Position numbers and translations under genes: made by a program. Under the pieces are notes generated by a model. It was not told the origin of the DNA, searched no databases, and saw nothing but the letters and a program-made list of their open reading frames with translations. This document shows positions 10,657 through 19,800 of a stretch of DNA of 28,145 bases, one piece after another (within the stretch, counting starts at the first letter, position 1; every line of letters begins with the position of its first letter). The DNA comes from Pigoraptor vietnamica (lineage: Eukaryota; Opisthokonta; Filasterea), in NCBI GenBank assembly GCA_943704525.1, contig CALSCQ010000943.1, positions 1-28,145 of the forward strand, in the 5' to 3' direction.

Positions 10657-11100
10657 CTACCGACTGACCGACGGAACCAGCACTCGCGGCTTCTTCGGCA
10701 TGCCCACACACGATGCACCGGCATTATCGCAGCCAACTACGAGAGTGCATGTGCTCACCGATAGCATTCCGAGTGTGGGCCACCGCACTCGCGGCAGTTC
10801 CTCGCATGCCGGCGCAGACTGAATTCGAAGTCGGCGAACATGACAGTCAGGTTCGGCCCGGGAGTGGGGCGTAGGCGTCGGCAGAAAGAGGAGCCATATG
10901 CCGGCGTGAGAAAAGACCAAAGGGATCGCGGCTTGACGGCTTTGGTTTCCCCCCATGCTCGCGGGGAAACGATTAGCTGACACAGACTCACACAAATGAA
11001 TGCGAATCGCCGACTCCTTCGCCAGGAGTGGCTTCATCCGCTCCTTGACATCGTTAAGCACTGCGACAACGACCTCGAGGGAGTCCTCCTGCTGCGCCAT
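10657..11100 (-). CDS. Possible small gene or first exon, unrecognised
   Basis: An ATG at 11100 in good context (G at -3 and +4) opens a 147-codon frame. The first 36 residues (MAQQEDSLEVVVAVLNDVKE, then RMKPLLAKESAIRIHL) look like a natural amphipathic helix with codon use like the neighbouring genes. A strong donor, GTGAGT, sits at 10991, so the true exon may be only 11100-10992. The rest of the frame is protein-like only in patches (CRECGGPHSEC appears in another frame near 10800). I could not find a downstream exon with matching phase and convincing content. No family recognised; it may be spurious. Confidence 0.28.
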   Translation of the reverse strand: MAQQEDSLEVVVAVLNDVKERMKPLLAKESAIRIHLCESVSANRFPASMGGNQSRQAAIPLVFSHAGIWLLFLPTPTPHSRAEPDCHVRRLRIQSAPACEELPRVRWPTLGMLSVSTCTLVVGCDNAGASCVGMPKKPRVLVPSVSR

Positions 11101-11441
11101 GACTGCGCAGTGCTGTGTGGCGCACCGATGCCATGAAGGACGCCACGCCCTGTCTCATCCGGGGTGGGTCACGTCACATGTCTGGACTTGTCCGTCTCTT
11201 TCCGTGGATGTCGCCGGAACTTCGTTACCAGTCGCTGGGCACCCAAGACACGTGAATTTACTGAAAGGCGGAAGTTCTCGAATTGGACCCTTTGCCCCGC
11301 GTGCGAGACACACAGCGCACACACGCACACAGACACACACAGCCCGGCCACACACGCACGCACATACACACACGACACACACACAGCCCGGCCACACACG
11401 CACGCACATACACACACGCACACGCATACACACACACACCG

Positions 11442-11487
<46 letters not shown>

Positions 11488-11937
11488 GCACACACATACA
11501 CACACACACACACGGTACACACGTATGTGGACAATGACATGCACGCACACCCACATGCCCCGGACGATCTATGCCGTTGCAACTATGACGTCGCCGAGAG
11601 ACTTGCGTGGCTTGCTAGGCGCGCGAGGTATCGAAGCCAGTCGTGCCTCCTCGCCAATCTCCCTTCTCTCCCACGTTCCATCTCCCCTCTCCACAAACTC
11701 ATCTAAAAAGACGGGTTTTTCGACTTAAGTTCCTCTCGCTCCTTGTAACCCTCGCTTACTTCCAACGACACCGATTCAGCGACCCTCTAGCATCCTGCTA
11801 CAAAGTGGGTTGGATGGTTATGGGTACCATTGGCTGTGTCAATCTCTTGGGAGCGTAAGATCTGGCGTGCATCGTTATTGACCACTTCGCGCCTGCACTT
11901 TTTTTTTTCGTCAGGCCGTTTCTTCGCACAAGCAAAC
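11101..11937. other. Intergenic region with CA-rich repeat block upstream of the HHE gene
   Basis: The interval holds the CA-rich block described separately and about 420 nt of unique sequence before the HHE start. A nine-T run near 11901-11909 lies just upstream of that start. No TATA element or splice structure can be assigned. ORFs through the CA block (Thr-His or Val-Cys repeats) are repeat translations. Confidence 0.6.
11314..11516. repeat. CA-rich repeat block with a 44-bp-period duplication and (CA)21
   Basis: A 34-bp segment beginning AGCCCGGCCACACACGCACG at 11341-11374 recurs identically at 11385-11418, a 44-bp period including CA-rich spacer. It is followed by a pure (CA)21 array at 11443-11484 and more degenerate CA. 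Confidence 0.9.
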
Positions 11938-12723
11938 ATGGCGACGCACGGACACCAGGCGCAGCAGCACGGCGGCCGCAAGGGGCACACGGACGCCATC
12001 GAGATGGTGCTCGAGGACCACCGGAAGGTCGAGGAGCTCTTTCGCGAGTTTGAGAAGAACGAGAGCAACAACGAGTCGAACAAGCACGTGCTCAAGATGA
12101 TCATGCAGGAGCTCCTCGCGCACACGTTCGTCGAGCGCGCCCTGCTGTACCCCGAGATGCGCAGCATGAAGGTCATCGACGAGTCGCTCTCGGAACACGC
12201 CGAGGAAGAGCACACCGAGGTGGAGGAGATGCTCTACAAGCTCGGCCAACTGGAGGACGGCGGCCGGCACAAGGGCGGCGAGAAGAAGGGAGAGCGGGCC
12301 GGCGAAGGGGACGGCCAGGACGAGCAGCAGCTGAGCACGCTCGCGCAGAAGCTGTTCGCGGCCGTCCGCAAGCACGTCGAGGAGGAAGAGAAGGAGATGC
12401 TGCCGAAGGCTCGCTCGAAGATCCCGAAGGAGCGCCTCGAAATGATGCCCGAGGCCATCATGCAGCTCAAGAAGACGGCGCCGAAGGACCCCGTCCCGCC
12501 CAAGAAGCTCCTCGAGCTCGTCGAGAAGGCGAAGAAGGAGGTCGCCAAGTCGATGGGCGGTGCCGGCGGCGCGGGCGGTGCGAAGGCGGGGAAGGAGGAG
12601 GAGGAGGGCATGCAGCAGCAGCAGGGTGGGGACGCTGCCGAGGAGGGGGTCAAGACGCGTCACCAGGCCAAGACACGCGGCGGCGCGCGACAGGCCGGCA
12701 AGCTCGCCGAGCCCGAGCAGTAG
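11938..12723 (+). CDS. Hemerythrin/HHE cation-binding domain protein
   Basis: An intronless 261-codon gene. The start ATG at 11938 has A at -3 and G at +4; in-frame sequence upstream lacks an ATG. The pattern of a four-helix hemerythrin-like domain is visible: H28 in LEDHRKVEELF (helix 1), H62-x3-E66 in AHTFVERALLYP (helix 2), H87/H92 in EHAEEEH (helix 3), and H146-x3-E150 in KHVEEEEKEMLP (helix 4). Such ligands bind a di-iron centre that in relatives binds O2, NO or peroxide, or acts in iron sensing. Residues 106-130 form a charged Gly/Lys/Glu loop between helices 3 and 4. The tail from about 205 is low-complexity: GGAGGAGG, Glu runs, QQQQ, then a basic stretch. No signal peptide, so probably cytosolic or nuclear. 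The lack of introns beside intron-rich genes could mean retroposition or transfer from bacteria, where similar proteins are common, but codon use is as GC-rich as the neighbours. Confidence 0.88.
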   Translation: MATHGHQAQQHGGRKGHTDAIEMVLEDHRKVEELFREFEKNESNNESNKHVLKMIMQELLAHTFVERALLYPEMRSMKVIDESLSEHAEEEHTEVEEMLYKLGQLEDGGRHKGGEKKGERAGEGDGQDEQQLSTLAQKLFAAVRKHVEEEEKEMLPKARSKIPKERLEMMPEAIMQLKKTAPKDPVPPKKLLELVEKAKKEVAKSMGGAGGAGGAKAGKEEEEGMQQQQGGDAAEEGVKTRHQAKTRGGARQAGKLAEPEQ

Positions 12724-13870
12724 ATGTCAGATCTCGCTCGATTGCGCGTTTTCTCCCATTTCTTTCGCTGGTGTCCGACTCTTTTACTCTTTCTTGCAGT
12801 CGCTCTCGTTCTTTCTCTCGTACGCGTGCGTTCCTACTTCCCCGCATCGCGTGTACCCTCTGCATTCCGACCTCAAGCGTTCCATTTTTTCTGCCTCTAA
12901 TTTCATAAACGGAATCGCATATGTCACTTGAGTCATGCTGTCGTTTGAGTTTAATTAGCAACGGCCGAATCGGAACAGGAAATCAGGTTGCGATGCAGTT
13001 CGGCTGGCACAATTGCCGTAATCTGAAAAGGAACGGCCAGTCGGCTGGTCACGCACACTCGCTCACTGTGCGTCAGTCAACTCGACAACCCCTACATCAC
13101 CGACTTCAGCTGCGGACGCAATGCGTTCGTTTAGGGAGAGCGACGGGCTGGCAGCCGGTGGGCCTCCGGCGGCCAAGTCAGCGGCTTTGACTGCTTGTGC
13201 ATTCTGGCGAACCCGCGAGAGGTGGGGGTTGCTTGCCTGCACAGCCAATCCAAAAATAGACTGCGCACGAGTTACTCATTACCAAAATTCACATTATTAT
13301 AAACTACACGTAATAAGTAGATTAATTATCAACTATAAATTAACTATCTTGTTACTTCCAAGAGGTAACATGCTCACTGGGTGTGTGTCGTTGAGCGCAC
13401 GCGCGCTGCTGCTTCATGATGCGACGCACTGTTCGCACTTCTGCCCTCAATTAAGCAGCACGGAAGGTGACATGGACAATGCAGTGACTGAGTCAACGCA
13501 CCTGGACAGTGGCTCTCTGTTCGTCCACGGTTTCCTCCCACGCACACCCCACGCACACTGCTTCCGGCTCGCATCGTACGCGGTTGCTCAAGCCAATGGA
13601 GTCGTGCCCCTTCGACTGGGTTTGCGTAAAGCTGCCATCTGCTTTATATCACAGTCAATTGTGACCCACTGTCGATTAGCCTATCTATCTTTGTGTTTCT
13701 CTTCCGTGGACCCATACTCCGGGCAGCCGTAGTTCCTATGTTGTTGTTGTCACGTGTGGCAAGAGTTGCATCTCCCTGAACACGCAAACGTCATATATCC
13801 ATTCTGCACTTTGGGCGGCCACGGTAACGTCTGACACGACGCCCGTTCACTGACCTGCGAACGAATCGCC
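12724..13870. other. Intergenic region upstream of the giant glycoprotein gene
   Basis: A pyrimidine-rich stretch (12740-12850) follows the HHE stop and may be its 3' UTR; no AATAAA is present. At 13258-13370 there is an AT-rich island in otherwise GC-rich DNA. The segment 13380-13870 should hold the promoter of the giant gene, but I see no definite element. No ORF here is convincing. Confidence 0.6.
13258..13370. other. AT-rich island with perfect-stem hairpin
   Basis: About 110 nt of strongly AT-rich DNA containing TATAAA near 13292. At its right end, 13351-13369 forms an 8-bp stem (GTTACTTC pairing with GAGGTAAC, one G-T pair) with loop CAA. It could be a MITE remnant, a replication-related element or a promoter. 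Confidence 0.45.
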
Positions 13871-16800
13871 ATGGAAGAGAGTGATGGTCCTGCGTGCAAC
13901 AGCGCCCCCGTCGAAGCGTGCGCGCCCGCACCGTCTCAAGCAGCGGCAGAGGCTGCGGTGAGTCGCTACGTCCTTGTGACAGTTGCGCTGCCATGCGTCA
14001 TGTCTCTGGTCGTTTTGTCTTCATAACACGAGCGCGTGACTTGCCTTCGCACTCCGCAGCGCTCACTCGCTAGTCCAACAGACGGCGCGGCCAGCTCCGA
14101 GAACAATAGCCTCAAGGCGTCCATCCGTGAGTATCGCACCGCTGCACTGCCATTCCACGCTTTAACGAGAGGACGCCGCGCTGACTCGGTCTCCTGTTTG
14201 CATTCTGCGCAGGTCGCAAGAGCATGACGGAACACGACGGGATCGCATCAACCGTCGGCGGTGTTGGGCATGCGTCGAACGAACACGCGCGTGGGGCTGA
14301 GGAGGCGCACTCTGCGCCCGAATCGAGCGTCCCGCCATGCAGCAACGCGGTCCATTCAAAGGGCGACGCCGGCTGCGACGAGATGGCCGAGGACAAGCCG
14401 CCGTGCTCTGCCGCTGCCGATCTTACGCTTGCGGCCGCCGGTGACCCTCACGTGACCACACCCATCCCGCAGCCTCGCCAGAGCTACGTGGGCATCCCTA
14501 TGGGCGTCGATCCCGAGCCGTGCATTTCGGACGCCGTGTTGCAGAGGCAGGCCTCGCGGGCTTCGGCGTACCGCCCGTCGCGCCCGCAGTCGATAACCAA
14601 CGCGTGGATCTCTTCGTACGTTAACATCCCGGCCGGCGACTCTCGCCGAGAATTGAACCACGCCTCTTCGAACGCGCACAAGGATGAATTTGAGCTGTCC
14701 ACCGACGGGAAGAAGGTTCCTGTGGGTCGCCTGTGCGCTGGCATCCCGCTCCGCGCCGCCGTGGCTGTCTTCGTCCTCCTCGTTGCAGCTGGAATTGCCG
14801 TCGGCGTCTCGTCGCTGTACTGGGGGAGCGCGACCGTCGTGTCGGAGTCCTCGTGGATCCACGCGTTTGTGACGCCGAGTGGCCAGCTCCTCCTCACCCC
14901 GGGCGTGTTTGGACCTCGCTACGGCTACGGCATCTCGAATGCGCTCACGGAGCTCATGTCCACAGACGGCTACGTTGTGGTCAGCGACGTGAAGGTCTCC
15001 CCCTTGTCCTACTATCAGGCGACGGTGACGGGCAACGCGCAGGTGTTCCGCTCGCGTGTGCTGGTGACGCTGTCGTTCCTCGAAAACAGCGACGGGCTTT
15101 ACTACTTTGCGATGACCGGCGCGCTTCCCCATGCGTTCGACTTCGGTAACTTCCCGCAGCTATCTGGCGCCCCGCTGAACATCACGTGCGACGGTGCGTC
15201 CTTCTCCTTCGTCTCTAACATGCTCACCGCCGATGCCGGGGCACTCAGGGTCGCCGGCACCTTCACGTCGACGGCCAACACGACGACGCCTCAACAACGC
15301 GCGATCAATGCGCTCTTCGGGCCCTCTGGAGTCCACGGCGTCGTACCGTTCACGGCAACCGTCAACGCGGGCTCTGTCGTCGTTGTCCCCGACCCGTTCG
15401 TTTCGACAGTGCGCATCACCCCGGCGTATTCGTTCTCGAACGTCAAGCTCGTGCTCACCCCGGCGTCCGACACGCCTGGGTTTGAGGCGATCGTGGCTAT
15501 CGCGGGCTCCAGCAGCGGCGGCCCCGAACTCACATCGTCCAACGCGCGGTACCCATACGCAGTCCTCGGCTCCATCAGCACGACGGGTCAACTCTCTGCG
15601 AGTGGCCCGCTTGTGGGCGCGTCCCCCATCGTCATTGCCAACGGCGATTTCATGGCAACAGGCGGCCACGTCCACTTTGTCTGGACGCACGCGGACGGAT
15701 TCTCCGGCACGGCCAACGCGACGTTCGTGTCGACGTCGTTCGCGGACAGCAGTTCGCACTCGCGTCGGAGCACAGCCGCCGCGCGCGGGTCGCTCTCCGT
15801 CGACCTCTCGCAGCGCCGCATGGCCGACGAGAACCTCGCCGAGTGTCCCCACGCAGACCTCGTGATGAGCGCGGCGACTGTGTCTGACATCGCACTTGCG
15901 CTCGGCATCCGTGACGACATTGTCGCCAGCGTCCCTACGAACTACGCCGATCGGCTCGAGGACCTCCTTGCGGCCAGCCTGATTTCGGCCTTTGTGGGCT
16001 CTGCGCACGCGCTGTGCGGCAGGCTGGAACTTCAGGGGCGCATGTCGTCGGAAATCATCGGGGAGTCGACGTTGTCGATTCGCCAGGCGCCGAAGCTCAG
16101 CGCGAGCTCTCTCCTCTCGGTGCTCATGGACGTGCGCGGCCCCCGCGTCCAGCTCGCGACGGGTATTACGGTGCCCTTCGAGCAATCCGTTTCGCTGGCG
16201 TTGTCGGCGCTGAATTCGCGGGACAGGCTCGCCACCTTCGGCTTTGGCGTGTCTGGGATGCGGCTTGCCGCGCCTCTCGACGTGACGGCCGCGCTGGGAG
16301 ACGTCGTGCACGACGCGCTTCACTCGGACCTCGACTTCACGTGGGCGTATGCGCAGTACGGCGGCCGCGATTTTTCCTTCATCTCGCTGGTTTCGTCGAT
16401 GATCGATGCCACCCTTGCGTACCCCGTCGCGGCAAACGCCACTCTGGCCAACGTAGCGAGCGTCGAGACGTGGATCGCTGTCACGCCGACGTCGACCCTC
16501 GACGTGTCGAACTACTTTCACCTCGGGAACTTTGCGAACGAGCTCGTGGCGGGCCCTCCGGCGGTCACCGTATCCACGCGGCACATGGTGGCGTCCGCTG
16601 CCGCTACGTCGATCACCCCCGCGCTCCGCTGGGACGACGTGTTTGACGCCGCCACGCTGGCACTCAACGCAACGTGGACCCTGTCCGTGCCCACCGCGGT
16701 GAAGGCGTCCGTTCCGTTTGCGAATCTGCTCACCTCTGTGTCGGCGTGCGCGCTTCCCTCCCTTGACGGAGCGCGGCTAAAGGTCTTTCTCGGCGACACG

Positions 16801-19800
16801 CTCACTTTTGGCGACATCGCGTACCTTCTGGCGGGCAACCTGCGGCCGGAGCCGGGCGTGCCCGTGTCCGGACTTGGCATTTCGTGCTACAACGCGTCGC
16901 AGCACCTGTTCTCGGCGGCCTACGACGTCGCATACGTCGCCGGTCGAACGCCACTCTTGCCTATTTCGAACGCGTGGGTGCACGTCGCGGGCGTCCTTCG
17001 CGGCAGTCGACTCGCTAAATTGCTCGGCACGGGGTCCTTTCAGGTGCCCCTCAGCGCCGGCGACGTCAGCGCACCGCTTCAGGTCTGCGTGCAGCAGCTG
17101 GCACGCGCTCTCGACACGCTCCCGGCGTTCATCGGCCGATTTGCGCTACGCGTCCCCGTTGGCGAGCCTCTCGTGCTCTCCAGCGTCATCGCGGACATTG
17201 CAGGCGCGCTCGGGGGCAGCGGCAAGCGAGTCGTCGCCCTGAACGGCGTCGTCGTGAGCCTTTCTGCGCTCACGCACGACATCCTCAAGTCGCTCGGCGG
17301 CGCCAGTTCGCGCGCAGACGCACCGAGCTTCCTCACTTCCGGCGGCATTTCCTTTGAGCTGCCGTGGGCGAATGTCGTCAGTGGCATCGCGGTCGCGCCG
17401 TGGGGAAGCGCCGCCGTCCAGTGGCCGCTCGTGTCTCTTGCGCCCGAAATGCTGACGGTCCCGACGTCATCTGTGCCGCTGATGCAAGCCGTTCTCGCGG
17501 TCCTAAAGGGCATGACGCCGTTGGTGGCAGCACCCGCGCCGCCCTCGCTCGCGGCGAGTGGGTCGACGTTCAGGCTGGTCGATGCCTTGGGAACGGCGCT
17601 CGCTACGGCCGCGAATATGTCTTTCGACATGCCTCACGCGACGCTGGATATCGCCGGCTTCGGCAACGTCGCGGTGGATCTCACGGACGCCTTCGCCCCA
17701 CTCGTCGCGGCGATGCCCCTGCTCACCGCGAAGCTCGCCAATTCGGACCTCGTGACGCTGAGTGGCGGCTTTGGTGCCGTCTTTCCCGCGACGCTATCGC
17801 TGGCTCCCCAGCTCAAGGCATTTGAGGGCGCTGTGCCGGCGTCCACGGAGGGGATCTTCGTCGGCCGCGTCGTGTGCGACCCTTTGGGAGGCACGACGGA
17901 CGTCGGCGGTCTTCTCTCGTTTGCGCCGGTGACGCTGGCGGACGGGTCGACGATCTCCGGCGTTCACTTTGTCGCGACGCAGCAGGGAGTGAGGCCAACG
18001 CCCGCGTTTGCAAGCCTCGCGTCGCTCCCCGTGCGCATCCAGGCCTCGATGGGCCTCGCCACCGTTGACTTTGACTGGCGACACTTGGCCGTCGCCGGCG
18101 TCGCATCGTCATCGGGGGTCGTCAAGCTGACGAGCGCCACGGGCGCGGAATGGGAGCTGACGGTCGCGGAATCGACCGCGCTCGTCCTCGCGCCTTTTGG
18201 CATGTCCGCGACGCTCGACCCGACGTCGATGGCCATCAGTGGCGCACTCTCGCTGGGCGTGGTTCTGCACGGGCAGCCGCGCGTCGCCGTCGAGCTGGCT
18301 CTCCCCGTCACGAAGTCTGCGCAGGACGGCTGCGTTGCCCTCACGCCCGCGCCGTACCCCGAGGCGATGTCTTCATCGTTCAATGCGACACTCACGGCAG
18401 ACACTGTCGTCACCAGCGCCGTTCCGGCCGCTTCGGTACCGATCAGCCGCCTGCTCGTCCGCGATCTGATGCACTCTCCGTTTCACGGGACAGCGGCGTC
18501 CTTCTCGCCGAAGTGCGCGACGTCGGCCGTAAAGGCGTCGCTCTCCAACGCCATGTTCGGCAATGCCTCGGCACTTGTCCAGACGTTCTTTTCCCCGTCT
18601 TGGCCGGCGATCCTCGACAGCGCGGCGCGCACGCTGGGTGCCCGCGCCAACCCGATCTCCGCGTCGCATGTGCCAGGCCTGCAGTGCTCGGGACAGCAAT
18701 TCCTCGACGTCGCCGGCGCGGTCAACGCCATGAACGCCTCGGTGGGTGCGGATACTGAGAGGGCCGCGCGCGACCTTCCGCTCCTCTCCTTCAAGGCATC
18801 GTCTGCACGTCAGCCGCTCGTCGTTGCGCTGGAAAGCCTCGCAAGTGCCGCAAGCGCCTCTGCGACTGTGTCTTCGTTCCCCGTGTGCTTTGGCCCGAAT
18901 ATCACGCTGTGCTGTGAACTGGGGGACGTCGTCGCGGCTGTTGTCGCTGCCGTGCCCAGGACTGCCGCGGCGCTCGCCGTGCCCGTGCTCGCGGGAAGCC
19001 TGGAGTACTACTATTACGTCGTGCCGGGCAACGGGTGGACCCTTGCCGCGTTCCCGAACACGCCGTCGTTCTACTCTGGATTTCAGCTGCGTTCGCCGCT
19101 CCTCACCGTGTCGACGGCGGTGTCTGTGACCAGCCTGACGCACCTTGGTCCCTCCGCGCCGCGCCCGTCTGCGCTGCTGTACAGGGGGCTCAACTTCCTC
19201 GGCGGCATGAGAGACTCGAACTTTGCCGAGCTGCAGAACCTCGGCAAGTTCTCTGCGATGGGATTGAACGGGTTCACGGGCGACGCACCTGCATCCCGCT
19301 CGCGGCGCTCTCTGTACGATGACGACGACTTTGGCGTGGGCGGCGTATCGCACCATGGCGTGTCGCACTACGGCATTGCGCGACGCGACATCTCGGACTT
19401 CACGGCGGAGTTCAATGACTTTGAAGTTTACATTTCGTCGCTCGTCTCGGAGGTCGGCCACGAATTCGCGCTGCTGAAGGGGTCCCCCGCGTTCCACAAC
19501 GGGACGTCCGGCGCATCCGTCGATCTCCCTCCGCTGTATCTCGGCAGCACGGCGCTCATGACGAACATCACGGTGACTGTCGGCGCCGAGCTCCCTTTCT
19601 TCTCGGCGACGGCGCTGCTGTCCTTCTACAACGCGAACGCGGTCGTGAACGCGACGAGCAACTCGACGCACGGCCCCGTCATGAACACCACGAGCGGCCC
19701 CGTCGTCGTCAACGGCGAGCAGCCCGTCGTCGTCTTCCAGATTGTCGGCAACTACACCAAGACGTCGATTGCGTTTGGGGGCCTGACGGCGCCGGGGACG

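Noticed and set aside
10613-10660. Possible tRNA T-arm (GGTTCGACCCC)
   Set aside because: The flanking bases do not form the five-base-pair T stem and no acceptor, D or anticodon arms can be drawn.
15160-16584. 474-codon antisense ORF
   Set aside because: It lies opposite the giant gene and is Arg/Asp/Val-rich, as expected from reading a GC3-rich coding strand backwards; no domain is visible. Similar antisense frames at 18373-19671, 19810-20604 and 22658-23626 were rejected for the same reason.
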